From assembly GCA_963812675.1 (NCBI GenBank), contig CAWEWR010000021.1:160438-224437 (forward strand): a DNA stretch of 64,000 bases, given 5' to 3'. Made by a program: the position numbers and the translations under genes. This DNA is from AP-15 sp963812675. Lineage in GTDB: Bacteria; Pseudomonadota; Alphaproteobacteria; ATCC43930; CGMCC-115725. The notes beneath the pieces were generated by a model. That model ran no database searches and had not been told where the DNA came from. It was given only the letters and a program-made list of their open reading frames with translations. The number at the start of each line of letters is the position of its first letter. The stretch's first letter is position 1. Shown one piece after another: positions 1-7,768 of the stretch.

Positions 1-579
1 CACAAGGAGGGCGCCGCCTTCCGGTCCTTGATGAACAATTTCGCGATCGCGATCTCGATCGGCCTGCAATACGGGGTGCCGCTCGAGGAGTTTGTCGAGG
101 CCTTCACCTTCACCCGGTTCGAGCCGTCGGGCATCGTCGAGGGCAACGACGCGATCAAGATGGCGACCTCGATCCTCGACTACCTGTTCCGCGAATTGGC
201 GATCTCCTACCTCGACCGCGGCGACCTGGCACACGCCCAGCCCGGCGATCTGATGCCCGACACGGTCGGCAAGGGCGAGGCCGAATCCAACCTGATGCGC
301 CGCGCCGCGTCCAACGGCTTTGTGCGCAACAAATTGACCGTGCTCGACGGCGGCGCCGGCCGCACCACCGCCCGCGCGGCCTTCACCGACCCCGACATCG
401 ACGGCCCCCTCGCGCTCTCCGCAATGCCGGAGGGCGACCTCCGCCTCGAGCGCATCCGCGCCGCCCGCATCAAGGGCTACGAGGGCGACAGCTGCGACGA
501 GTGCGGCAACTTCACGCTGATCCGCAACGGCACCTGCCTCAAATGCGACACCTGCGGCGCCACTAGCGGGTGCTCATAA
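1..579 (+). CDS. nrdJ: Adenosylcobalamin-dependent ribonucleotide reductase, C-terminal part (class II)
   Basis: This is the 3' end of a gene that starts before the window; the reading frame is open from base 1. The visible 192 residues match the C-terminus of the long alphaproteobacterial class II ribonucleotide reductase, which reduces ribonucleotides to deoxyribonucleotides using coenzyme B12. The part seen includes the end of the barrel domain (an LQYGVPLEEFVEAF-type stretch) and a Cys-rich tail, CDECGN...CLKCDTCGATSGCS, thought in this family to pass electrons to the active site. The use of a B12 enzyme allows growth with or without oxygen. The identity is clear, but the length and active-site cysteines cannot be judged. 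Confidence 0.93.
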   Translation, partial: HKEGAAFRSLMNNFAIAISIGLQYGVPLEEFVEAFTFTRFEPSGIVEGNDAIKMATSILDYLFRELAISYLDRGDLAHAQPGDLMPDTVGKGEAESNLMRRAASNGFVRNKLTVLDGGAGRTTARAAFTDPDIDGPLALSAMPEGDLRLERIRAARIKGYEGDSCDECGNFTLIRNGTCLKCDTCGATSGCS

Positions 580-601
580 ATTGCTCGATAGGAGAAAACT
601 A

Positions 602-778
602 ATGAAGACTTTGCTCGATCGCGCCAGAGATAATACCCTCGCATCGATCGAAGAGACCCGTTGCATTATTTCCGCGATGGAAGGGGGGATCCTAATTAAC
701 TGGTCACTAGAGGAACCTGATGGACTGAAGGGGACGCTTATTGAACACGAGAGCCTGCTTCAGCTCTACACACTGTGA
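602..778 (+). CDS. Small hypothetical protein (58 aa)
   Basis: A short frame lies 22 bases downstream of nrdJ. The start at 602 is chosen because AGGAGA (590-595) lies six bases before that ATG; an in-frame TTG at 581 has no such site. The product is a small acidic-to-neutral soluble peptide with no membrane segment, cysteine pair or motif that I recognise. Its base composition is visibly lower in GC than nrdJ. It could be a small conserved protein co-transcribed with nrdJ or a chance frame with a good ribosome site. Confidence 0.45.
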   Translation: MKTLLDRARDNTLASIEETRCIISAMEGGILINWSLEEPDGLKGTLIEHESLLQLYTL

Positions 779-790
779 ACGACAGTTAGC

Positions 791-882
791 GTAGGGCGGA
801 AAAGCGCAGCGCATTTCCGCCATCTTACCGATCGCTCATTTGGAGACATTATGGCGGAATTCGCTCTGCTCTTCCGCCCTAC
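791..882. repeat. 92-bp palindromic mini-element
   Basis: Perfect 10-bp ends GTAGGGCGGA / TCCGCCCTAC open a longer imperfect inverted repeat of about 32 bp per arm (791-822 against 851-882), with a loop of about 28 bases. The structure resembles the short non-coding palindromic or MITE-like elements scattered between genes in many proteobacteria. It sits between the small ORF and the end of hicB, so the folded RNA could also work as a two-way terminator. Confidence 0.7.
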
Positions 883-890
883 CCATGAAC

Positions 891-1319
891 TCACGCGGCG
901 CGAGCGACATCGACGATGAGGCGCAGGCCGAGGGCGGCCAGAGCCGCCTCGACGTGTTCCATTCGCGAAGCGTGACGCAGGTCGAGCAGGCGACTGACTT
1001 GCGGCAGGTGCCAGCGTAGCCGACGCGCCAGCTCCGCGCGGCCGACGCCTTGCTCGCGCATCGCGTCATACAAGGCGGTTTTCGCCATCCCTAGCGCCGA
1101 AAGCGGCACCATCTCTTCGCCTGCCTCCGCTTTGGACGGGGCTGGAAGCGGTTCCTTGGCAGCAATGTACATGGCGAGCGCGGATTCGAGCGCGTCCTCT
1201 GCCCGCAGCAGCGCTTCCTCCCGAGTATCGCCTTCGGTGATCGCCTCGGGGACGTCGCCGAACGTGACGGTGACACCGCCATCCGGATCGGGGGTCAACA
1301 TTGCGGGGTAAGCACGCAT
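891..1319 (-). CDS. hicB: HicB-type antitoxin with C-terminal helix-turn-helix
   Basis: The 142-residue product has two parts. Residues 1-70 form the HicB partial RNase H-like fold (MRAYPAMLTPDPDGGVTVTFGDVPEAITEG type). Residues 80-135 form a Cro/C1-type DNA-binding domain (VGRAELARRLRWHLPQVSRLLDLRHAS). HicB proteins bind and block the HicA RNase, and the complex represses its own promoter. The gene follows hicA on the same strand with a 7-base gap, the usual toxin-first order. The likely operator is the palindrome at 1509-1534. A decayed second copy of its C-terminal coding region lies at about 1795-1955. Confidence 0.85.
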   Translation of the reverse strand: MRAYPAMLTPDPDGGVTVTFGDVPEAITEGDTREEALLRAEDALESALAMYIAAKEPLPAPSKAEAGEEMVPLSALGMAKTALYDAMREQGVGRAELARRLRWHLPQVSRLLDLRHASRMEHVEAALAALGLRLIVDVARAA

Positions 1320-1326
1320 TCCAACC

Positions 1327-1509
1327 TCACTCCAGACCGAGCTGCTTCTTTATCGCTGCGACGGTTCCGCGTTTCATCTCTTTCCGGCTGCCGTGCATTG
1401 GCAGGATCGCCCGCCGGCCTCGCAGCAGGACCCAAATGTGTCCGCCCTTTGCCGGCTCGAAACTCGCTCCTTGCCGTTCAAGCCATCGCTTGAACTCCGC
1501 GCTGGTCAC
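1327..1509 (-). CDS. hicA: HicA-type mRNA interferase toxin
   Basis: This is a compact protein of 60 residues with the HicA/YcfA double-stranded-RNA-binding-like fold: TSAEFKRWLERQGASF, then KGGH with the catalytic histidine at about residue 24, and the closing VAAIKKQLGL helix. HicA cleaves mRNA until it is neutralised by HicB, encoded immediately downstream. I place the start at the GTG at 1509-1507 because the domain begins there. Longer in-frame readings run through the perfect palindrome at 1509-1534, which looks like an operator rather than coding sequence. Confidence 0.8.
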   Translation of the reverse strand: MTSAEFKRWLERQGASFEPAKGGHIWVLLRGRRAILPMHGSRKEMKRGTVAAIKKQLGLE

Positions 1510-1534
1510 TGGGTGAACATATATGTTCACCCAG
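1509..1534. promoter_or_regulatory. Perfect 26-bp palindrome at the hicA start, putative HicAB operator
   Basis: Bases 1509-1534 read the same on both strands, with half site CTGGGTGAACATA. The palindrome overlaps the proposed GTG start of hicA and lies where the promoter or leader would be. Since hicB encodes a Cro-type DNA-binding domain, the simplest reading is an autoregulatory operator. Binding has not been shown. Confidence 0.65.
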
Positions 1535-1686
1535 GCTCCGGCAAGTCGGCTCCAAGGCAACGCGCTCTATCATAACGGCTTGAAGCTGTCGCAGTCCTTG
1601 GCTCTTAGCGTGGCCGGCGACGACGAGGAGGCCGAGGAGTTCTTCGAGCAATCACCCGCCGCCCGCGCGCCGCTCGTCGCCGAGCG

Positions 1687-1734
1687 GATCGTCGAGCGCG
1701 TCGTCGAAAGGGTCGTCGAGCGGGTCGTACGGCA
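1687..1734. repeat. Degenerate 12-bp tandem repeat, about four units
   Basis: Units GATCGTCGAGCG, CGTCGTCGAAAG, GGTCGTCGAGCG and GGTCGTACGGCA follow each other in register. They lie between hicA and the hicB remnant in DNA that shows no convincing gene. Confidence 0.5.
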
Positions 1735-1794
1735 GAGCGAGCACCGGCGTCTGCCAAGCCGCCGCAAGGGCTACACGCAGAAGGCGGTCGCCCC

Positions 1795-1955
1795 CACCTC
1801 GACGCCTCCCTCGCCCTCTGCGCTCCATTCGGGAAGCGCGACGCAGGTCGAGCATGCGATTGACTTGCGGGAGGCGCCATCGTAGCCGACGCTAACTCTG
1901 AACGGCCGTGCAAAGTTAGTGGATGGCGTCGTACAATGCGACAACGCCGAAATCG
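1795..1955 (-). pseudogene. Decayed hicB C-terminal fragment
   Basis: On the plus strand, 1829-1890 (ATTCGGGAAGCGCGACGCAG onward) closely matches 959-1022 inside hicB, and a weaker match at 1920-1945 (GGATGGCGTCGTACAATGCG) corresponds to hicB around 1060-1080. Read on the minus strand, the fragment encodes SRMLDLRRASRMER-like residues equivalent to the HicB SRLLDLRHASRMEH segment, but no frame joins the pieces. It looks like the residue of a second hicAB locus or of a partial duplication. Confidence 0.6.
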
Positions 1956-2425
1956 GAGTGATGGGTGTTTACATCGCTGGGCTCATGCGGCGAAATCTGA
2001 TCCCGGACCCGAAAATTGCCATAATAACATGCTACGGGTCGAGCTGAAGAGAATGTGCGGGTTTGCATAGGCGGACAGGATATCTTCTTTTTGAGCTCGG
2101 CAAAAGAGCGGATCCTGCAGCGTCTTTTACTGTTATTTACAACAGAGAACAGCCAGGATTGGGGGCATTTTGCTGTTTTATTGTGTCTTGCATCGGCGGA
2201 AAGCGAGGATCTCTGCGGCGGTGACGGGGCTCCTGGCTGCTATTTCGCTGTATTAACAGCGAGATCAGCGACCCCGGTTCTATTCTGTACACCAGAGGAG
2301 AAGGTGAGCCTGGCGGTTGTAAGGCCGGTGCCCTGTCACGTTTGAGTGATCGGCCCGGCGAAATTTCGACAGCGGATCAATTGCTGGTAGGCTAGGAGTT
2401 CTGCCCGGAACCCTGGAGAGGGGAT
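1956..2425. other. Intergenic region without a recognisable gene
   Basis: About 470 bases of lower-GC sequence. A 96-codon plus-strand frame exists here (2055-2345), but its composition and residues resemble no family I know. The end (2413-2423, GGAGAGGGG) holds the ribosome site of the next gene, so its promoter probably lies in this stretch. Confidence 0.4.
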
Positions 2426-3853
2426 ATGGCCATGAAATCCGGCATCTCATCGATTGCTCTGGCGGCAAGCGCCGCCGCCGTGCTGGCGCTGTCGTCGGCC
2501 TCCGCGCAGCAACAGTCGGCGGCGCCGGGACAAAGCTCTGTTACAAAGGACGAGCTGGCGCAGAATTTCCAGGCCGAGCATGAGATCGGGCGCCGCTTCC
2601 ACATCGACCCTAATGACTTGCCGGCGCCAAAGACCGGTCCGATCGTCACCAATCGTTCCCTGGTCGTGCCTTTTAACGGACAAGCGCTAGAGGTGCCGCC
2701 GGGGTTCGCCGCGACGCTCTTCGCGACCGGCCTTGTCAATCCTCGGCGGTTGCTCGTCCTCCCGAACGGCGACGTGTTGGTCGCCGAGCAGAGCGCCGGT
2801 TACCTGACCTTGCTGCGGGACGACGGCGAAGGCCGCGCCAAATGGATCGATCGCCATGTCGAGGACCTCAATAGGCCCTACGGCCTCGCGCTGCGGGGCG
2901 ACGAAATCCTGATTGCGGATCAGGACGGCATCTGGCGTGTGCCGCACGTCGTCGGCGCATTGCGCGCCGGCCGGCCGGTGCCGCCGCAGCGGATCGACCA
3001 GGTGCCGCCGGACCAGCGCAAGCCGGTGCCCGGCGCCTATGGCGCGGAGATGCTCACGAAAAAGGGCGTCTTCGGCATAACGATGGGGCACCAGAACCGG
3101 CATCTGGCGATCGACCCGAAAACCGGCGCGCTCTATGTCGGCGTCGGCTCGTCGGGCAATCTCGGCGTCGAGCCCGAGCCCAAAGCGACGATCCAGCGCT
3201 TCGATGCCGACGGCTCCAATCAAATGACCGTCGCGTCCGGCACCCGCAACCCGACTGCGCTCGCCTTCCAGCCGCAGACCGGCGAGTTGTGGGCGGTGGT
3301 CCAGGAGCGCGACGGGCTCGGCGACAATCTGCCGTCCGATTATCTGATCCGCGTGCAGCAGGGCGGGTTCTATGGCTGGCCCTACGCCTATATCGGCAAG
3401 CACCCGCAGCCCGGGTTCGCCCAGCTCGCGCCTGACAAGGTCGAAGCGACGATCACGCCCGATCTGTTGTTCCAGGCGCATTCCTCACTGCTCGACCTCG
3501 TGTTTTACGAGGCCGATCAGTTTCCGTCAGAATACAAGGGCAGCTTGTTCGTCGCGTTGAAGGGCTCGTGGAACCGCTCGGTGCCGACCGGGTATAAAAT
3601 CGCGCGCGTCCCGTTCAAGGATGGCCGGCCGGAGGGATATTACGAGAATTTCGCGACCGGGTTTTGGGCTTCCGGCGACGAGCGCGCCGAGGTCTGGGGC
3701 CGCCCCGCCGCACTCGCCGTCGCCAAGGACGGCTCGCTGCTCGTCGCCGACGACACCGGCGGCACGATCTGGCGCATTTCCTACAAGGGTCCGCCCGCCG
3801 AGCACGCCGGCGGACCTGCCGAGAGCACCGGGTCCGAGGCGAAGAAGCGGTGA
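2426..3853 (+). CDS. Secreted PQQ-type glucose/sorbosone dehydrogenase family protein
   Basis: The 475-residue protein carries a Sec-type signal peptide (MAMKSGISSIALAASAAAVLALSSASA). Its mature part resembles the six-bladed propeller of soluble glucose and sorbosone dehydrogenases: VPPGFAATLFATGLVNPRRLLVLPNGDVLVAEQ, then GVGSSGNLG, SGTRNPTALAFQPQTGELWAVVQERDGLGDNLP and a WGRPAALAVAKDGSLLVADD blade. Members oxidise sugars or aldehydes in the periplasm with PQQ; the actual substrate is unknown. A good ribosome site (GGAGAGGGG) precedes the ATG. The stop overlaps the next gene's GTG start (GTGA), implying coupled translation. Confidence 0.82.
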   Translation: MAMKSGISSIALAASAAAVLALSSASAQQQSAAPGQSSVTKDELAQNFQAEHEIGRRFHIDPNDLPAPKTGPIVTNRSLVVPFNGQALEVPPGFAATLFATGLVNPRRLLVLPNGDVLVAEQSAGYLTLLRDDGEGRAKWIDRHVEDLNRPYGLALRGDEILIADQDGIWRVPHVVGALRAGRPVPPQRIDQVPPDQRKPVPGAYGAEMLTKKGVFGITMGHQNRHLAIDPKTGALYVGVGSSGNLGVEPEPKATIQRFDADGSNQMTVASGTRNPTALAFQPQTGELWAVVQERDGLGDNLPSDYLIRVQQGGFYGWPYAYIGKHPQPGFAQLAPDKVEATITPDLLFQAHSSLLDLVFYEADQFPSEYKGSLFVALKGSWNRSVPTGYKIARVPFKDGRPEGYYENFATGFWASGDERAEVWGRPAALAVAKDGSLLVADDTGGTIWRISYKGPPAEHAGGPAESTGSEAKKR

Positions 3854-4815
3854 TCGACCTCGACACCTTGGAGGCTGCCGCCTCGCTCGTTCATCGGATG
3901 GTGCCGCCGACCCCGCAATATTGCTGGCCATTACTGTCCCGGCGGCTCGGCGCCGAGCTGTGGGTCAAGCACGAGAACCACACGCCGATCGGCTCCTTCA
4001 AGATCCGCGGCGGGCTCGTCTATCTCGATGCTGTCAGGCGGTCGCAGCCGGATATTCGGGGGGTCGTGACCGCGACGACCGGCAACCACGGTCAAAGCAT
4101 CGCGCTCGCCGGCGCGCGATTGGGGCTCGATGCGACGATCGTTGTACCCCACCGCAACAGCATCGAGAAGAACCGGGCGATGGCAGGGTTCGGCGCGCGG
4201 CTGGTCGAGGCCGGGCACGATTTCCAAGCGGCGTTCGAGCACGCGACAAAGTTGGCCGAGCACGAAAAGCGGCATTTCGTCCATTCCTACGATCCGCTGC
4301 TGGTGCGCGGCGTCGCAAGCTACGGGCTCGAACTGTTCCGCGCGGTTCCCGACCTCGATGTCGTCTATGTGCCGATCGGACTCGGCAGCGGCATCTCGGG
4401 GGTGATCGCGGCGCGCGACGCGCTGGGGCTTCGCACCGAGATCGTCGGGGTCGTCGCCGCCAACGCCCCGACCTACGCGCTGTCCTTCGCCGCCGGCAGG
4501 CCAGTCAGCACCAATTCCGCCGACACGATGGCCGGCGGGCTCGCCGTGCGGGTGCCCGACCCGGAGGCGCTCGACATCATCCGCCGCGGCGCCGCGCGGA
4601 TTGTCACCGTGTCGGAACCCGAAATGCGCCGCGCGATGCGGATCATGTTCAGCGACACGCACAACGTCGCCGAGGGCGCCGGCGCCGCCGCGCTCGCCGC
4701 GGCCTTGCAGGAGCGCAGTCGGCTCTCCGGCAAGCGCGTCGCCGTCATCCAATCCGGCGGCAACGTTGACCGCGCAATCTTCGCGGACATCTTGGCTGAA
4801 GAAGACTCCGACTGA
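3850..4815 (+). CDS. Threonine/serine dehydratase-family PLP enzyme
   Basis: The 321-residue protein is a fold-type II PLP enzyme. SFKIRGG holds the Schiff-base lysine, TTGNHGQS binds substrate, and GLGSGISG replaces the usual glycine-rich phosphate loop. Family members deaminate threonine or serine to the 2-oxo acid. It lacks the C-terminal ACT regulatory domain of biosynthetic IlvA, so a catabolic or broader role is likely. The GTG start at 3850 overlaps the stop of the upstream dehydrogenase. It could also act on another beta-hydroxy amino acid. Confidence 0.8.
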   Translation: MIDLDTLEAAASLVHRMVPPTPQYCWPLLSRRLGAELWVKHENHTPIGSFKIRGGLVYLDAVRRSQPDIRGVVTATTGNHGQSIALAGARLGLDATIVVPHRNSIEKNRAMAGFGARLVEAGHDFQAAFEHATKLAEHEKRHFVHSYDPLLVRGVASYGLELFRAVPDLDVVYVPIGLGSGISGVIAARDALGLRTEIVGVVAANAPTYALSFAAGRPVSTNSADTMAGGLAVRVPDPEALDIIRRGAARIVTVSEPEMRRAMRIMFSDTHNVAEGAGAAALAAALQERSRLSGKRVAVIQSGGNVDRAIFADILAEEDSD

Positions 4816-4823
4816 GGGTTAGT

Positions 4824-5960
4824 TCAGTCCTTGGCGATCTCGCGGGCAATGACAAGGCGCTGGATGTCGCTGGTGCCTTCGTAGATTTGGCACACGCGGA
4901 CGTCGCGGTAGATGCGCTCGACCGGGAAATCGGCGACATAGCCGTAGCCGCCATGGATCTGGATCGCATCGGAGGCGACCCGCTCGGCCATTTCGGAGGC
5001 GAAGAGCTTGGCCATCGACGCCTCTTTGATGCACGGTTCGCCGGCGTCGCGCCGAGCCGCAGCGTCGAGCGCCAATCCGCGCGCCGCGGCGATCTGGGTC
5101 GCCATGTCGGCGAGGCGGAAGGCCACCGCCTGCTGCTCGATGATAGGCTTGCCGAAGGCCTCGCGCTCGCGGGCATAGGCGAGGGCGGCCTCATAGGCGG
5201 CGCGCGCCATCCCGACCGACTGCGCGGCGATCCCGATGCGGCCGCCTTCCAGGTTGGAGAGCGCAATCTTGTAGCCTTCGCCTTCCGCGCCCAGCATCAG
5301 ATCGGGGGTCAGCTCGACATCCTCGAAGACGAGCTGCGCGGTGTCGGAGGCGCGCTGGCCGAGCTTGTGCTCGACCCGGGCCACCCGAAAACCGGGGCTG
5401 TCGGTCGGCACGAGAAAGGCGCTGATGCCCCTCTTGCCTTGTTCGGGGTCGGTCACGGCGAAAACGATCGCGATTTGGGCATTCTTGCCGGAGGAGATGA
5501 ACTGCTTGGTGCCGCTCAGCACCCAACGGTTACCGTGGCGCTGCGCTCGCGTCTTGATCGCCGAGGCGTCGGAGCCGGCCTGCGGCTCCGTCAGGCAGAA
5601 GCAGGCGAGCATCTCGCCCTTCGCCATCGGCTCGAGAAACTGCCGCTTCTGCTCCTCCGACCCGTATTGCAGGACCGGCATGCAGCCGACCGAGTTCTGC
5701 ACGCTGAGAATCGTCGCGACCGCACCCTCGCCGGCGGCGATCTCCTCCATGACCAGCGCGTAGCCGACATGGTCGGCGCCCGCCCCGCCATATTCCTCCG
5801 GCACCAGCATGCCCATAAAGCCGAGCTTGCCGAGCTCGGCGACCGCGTCGGCCGGAAACTTCTCCTCGCGGTCCCGATCCGCCGCATGCGGCGCGAGCCA
5901 TTCGCGCGCAAAGTCGCGGGCGACATCGCGCAGCATGCGCTGCTCCTCGGTGAGGCTCAT
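4824..5960 (-). CDS. Acyl-CoA dehydrogenase
   Basis: The 378-residue FAD enzyme matches the whole acyl-CoA dehydrogenase family: an N-terminal helical domain (MSLTEEQRMLRDVARDFAREW), CFCLTEPQAGSDASAIKT in the middle domain, and a C-terminal IHGGYGYVADFPVERIYRD followed by YEGTSDIQR with the catalytic glutamate. It forms the alpha-beta double bond in acyl-CoA and passes electrons to electron-transfer flavoprotein. It is coupled by an ATGA overlap to the RidA gene upstream and lies near ivd, so it probably belongs to branched-chain or short-chain acyl-CoA breakdown. Exact chain length is unknown. Confidence 0.9.
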   Translation of the reverse strand: MSLTEEQRMLRDVARDFAREWLAPHAADRDREEKFPADAVAELGKLGFMGMLVPEEYGGAGADHVGYALVMEEIAAGEGAVATILSVQNSVGCMPVLQYGSEEQKRQFLEPMAKGEMLACFCLTEPQAGSDASAIKTRAQRHGNRWVLSGTKQFISSGKNAQIAIVFAVTDPEQGKRGISAFLVPTDSPGFRVARVEHKLGQRASDTAQLVFEDVELTPDLMLGAEGEGYKIALSNLEGGRIGIAAQSVGMARAAYEAALAYAREREAFGKPIIEQQAVAFRLADMATQIAAARGLALDAAARRDAGEPCIKEASMAKLFASEMAERVASDAIQIHGGYGYVADFPVERIYRDVRVCQIYEGTSDIQRLVIAREIAKD

Positions 5961-6346
5961 GATGATGCATTGCCTCGTCTGGCAGTCACCTCGATCTCGA
6001 TCTTCATTCGCGGATCGACGAGGCCGCAAATCAAGGCCGTTGCCGCAGGACGGATCGCGCCGAAGACTTCGCCCAATACCGGCACGATCGCCGGCCAATC
6101 CGCAGCGTTGGGGACGTAATATTTCACCCGCACGACCTCGGCGAGCCCGGCGCCGGCTTCGCCCAGTGCCTTCTCGATGTTGCGAAAGGCTTGGCGCGCC
6201 TGCTCCGCAGGATCGTCCACTATGGTCATTTGCGCATAATCGAACCCGGTCGTACCGGCGACGAATATCCACTCACCATCGACTACTGCGCGACTATAGC
6301 CCGCCGCTGTCTCGAATGGAGATCCGGAGGAGATCAGTCGCCGCAT
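5957..6346 (-). CDS. RidA/YjgF-family protein
   Basis: This 129-residue RidA-fold protein (RRLISSGSPFETAAGYSRAVVDGEWIFVAGTTGFD ... VKYYVPNAADWPAI) belongs to the family that hydrolyses reactive enamine/imine intermediates. It lacks the full set of canonical RidA residues that I could confirm, so it may be one of the Rid subgroups linked to catabolic clusters. The start at 6346 skips 22 upstream codons that run into a palindromic repeat. Its TGA overlaps the acyl-CoA dehydrogenase ATG. Confidence 0.8.
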   Translation of the reverse strand: MRRLISSGSPFETAAGYSRAVVDGEWIFVAGTTGFDYAQMTIVDDPAEQARQAFRNIEKALGEAGAGLAEVVRVKYYVPNAADWPAIVPVLGEVFGAIRPAATALICGLVDPRMKIEIEVTARRGNASS

Positions 6347-6364
6347 CTCAAGCCGTTCTGAGCT

Positions 6365-6416
6365 CGTCGTTGCCGGGCTTGACCCGGCAATCCAGCCCGT
6401 CGCTCCGGGCACGACG
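6365..6416. repeat. Rhizobial-type palindromic repeat
   Basis: TTGCCGGGCTTGACCCGGCAA (6369-6389) is an almost perfect hairpin, and flanking CGTCG / CGACG ends pair at a distance. It is typical of the short intergenic palindromes common in Hyphomicrobiales. It lies between ivd and the RidA gene. Confidence 0.6.
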
Positions 6417-6435
6417 GAAGGGGTACGTCATCATT

Positions 6436-7608
6436 TCACGCGGTCTCGGCGAAGATTTCGCGGCCGATCAGCATGCGGCGGATCTCCGAGGTGCCGGCGC
6501 CGATCTCGTAGAGCTTGGCGTCGCGCAGCAGGCGCCCGGTCGGGTAGTCGTTGATGTAGCCGTTGCCGCCGAGGATCTGGATTGCATCGAGCGCCAGAGA
6601 CGTCGCCTTCTCGGCGGCGTAGAGGATGGCGCCGGCGGCGTCTTTGCGCGTCGTCTGCCCGCGGTCGCAGGCTCTCGCCACCGCATACACATAGGATTTG
6701 CAGGCGTTCATCGTCGTGTACATGTCGGCGACCTTGCCCTGGATCAGCTGGAATTCCCCGATCGCCTGGCCGAACTGCCGGCGGTCGTGGATGTATGGGA
6801 TCACGACGTCGAGACAGGCCTGCATGATCCCGAGCGGACCCGCGGCCAACACGGCGCGCTCGTAATCGAGGCCGCTCATCAGCACCTGCACGCCCTCGTC
6901 GACTGTGCCGAGCACGTTCTCCGCCGGCACTTCGCAATCCTCGAACACCAGTTCCGAAGTGGGCGACCCGCGCATGCCCAATTTGTCGAGCTTTTGCGCG
7001 GGACGAAATCCTTTGAACCCCTTTTCGATCAGAAAAGCAGTAATGCCGCGCGGCCCGGCGTCAGGGCGCGTCTTGGCGTAGACCACCAGAGTGTCGGCGT
7101 AATGGCCGTTGGTGATCCACAACTTCGAGCCGTTCAGGACATACCGGCCGTTTTTCTTGTCGGCGCGCAGCCTCATCGAGACGACATCCGAGCCGGCGCC
7201 GGGCTCGCTCATCGCCAGGGCGCCGAGGTGCTCGCCCGAGATCAGTTTCGGGAGATACTTGCGCTTTTGCGCTTCGGTTCCGTTGCGCAGGATCTGATTA
7301 ACACAGAGATTGGAGTGGGCGCCGTAGGAGAGGCCTACCGAAGCGGAGCCGCGGCTGACCTCCTCCATTGCCACGCAATGGGCGAGGTAGCCCATTCCGG
7401 CGCCGCCATATTCTTCTTCGACCGTGATCCCGTGCAGGCCGAGCGTACCCATCTCGGGCCACAGCTCGATCGGGAATCGATCGGTCCGGTCGATTTCGGC
7501 GGCGAGCGGTGCGACCCGGTCCTCGGCAAAGCCGCGGACTGTTGTCCGAAGCATGTCGATCTCCGGGCCGAGATCAAAGTCGAGGGACGAAAGCCGCGTG
7601 TTCTGCAT
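6436..7608 (-). CDS. ivd: Isovaleryl-CoA dehydrogenase
   Basis: The 390-residue acyl-CoA dehydrogenase has the SYGAHSNLCVNQILRNG segment characteristic of isovaleryl-CoA dehydrogenases (about residues 94-110). Its catalytic glutamate sits in the helix GLDYERAVLAAGPLGIMQ (Glu250), the position typical for this subfamily, rather than in the C-terminal EGT motif. It converts isovaleryl-CoA to 3-methylcrotonyl-CoA in leucine breakdown. The carboxylase and HMG-CoA lyase genes of the pathway are not in view. It is followed by RidA and a second acyl-CoA dehydrogenase on the same strand. Confidence 0.93.
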   Translation of the reverse strand: MQNTRLSSLDFDLGPEIDMLRTTVRGFAEDRVAPLAAEIDRTDRFPIELWPEMGTLGLHGITVEEEYGGAGMGYLAHCVAMEEVSRGSASVGLSYGAHSNLCVNQILRNGTEAQKRKYLPKLISGEHLGALAMSEPGAGSDVVSMRLRADKKNGRYVLNGSKLWITNGHYADTLVVYAKTRPDAGPRGITAFLIEKGFKGFRPAQKLDKLGMRGSPTSELVFEDCEVPAENVLGTVDEGVQVLMSGLDYERAVLAAGPLGIMQACLDVVIPYIHDRRQFGQAIGEFQLIQGKVADMYTTMNACKSYVYAVARACDRGQTTRKDAAGAILYAAEKATSLALDAIQILGGNGYINDYPTGRLLRDAKLYEIGAGTSEIRRMLIGREIFAETA

Positions 7609-7632
7609 CGGTCAGGGGCGGGCGGCTGCGGT

Positions 7633-7719
7633 TGGTGCGGTCGAGAAGACTCGAACTTCCACGGAGTTTCCCCCACAGCGACCTCAACGCTGCGCGTCTA
7701 CCAATTCCGCCACGACCGC
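7633..7719 (-). tRNA. tRNA-Leu (anticodon GAG)
   Basis: The minus strand folds as a class II tRNA. The acceptor is GCGGTCG / CGACCGC, the D-arm is GGCGGAATTGGTAGACGC, and the anticodon arm is CAGCG-TTGAGGT-CGCTG with anticodon GAG. A long variable arm follows, then the T-arm with TTCGAGTC. CCA is encoded in the gene. GAG reads CUC and CUU leucine codons. It lies 24 bases upstream of ivd on the same strand. Confidence 0.95.
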
Positions 7720-7768
7720 ACGACGGGGCCGGCGTGATTAGCAAATCCGGCCCACTATATCAAGCCGC

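Noticed and set aside
1523..1885. A 120-codon plus-strand frame after hicA
   Set aside because: It starts inside the palindrome and includes the 12-bp tandem repeat and hicB debris; the low-complexity VERVVERVV run is repeat-derived.
2055..2345. A 96-codon plus-strand frame before the secreted dehydrogenase
   Set aside because: No motif, no ribosome site that I trust, and no match to a known family; kept as intergenic.
5809..7737. A 642-codon plus-strand frame opposite the acyl-CoA dehydrogenase genes
   Set aside because: It spans the antisense of three recognised features and a tRNA, and has no domain.
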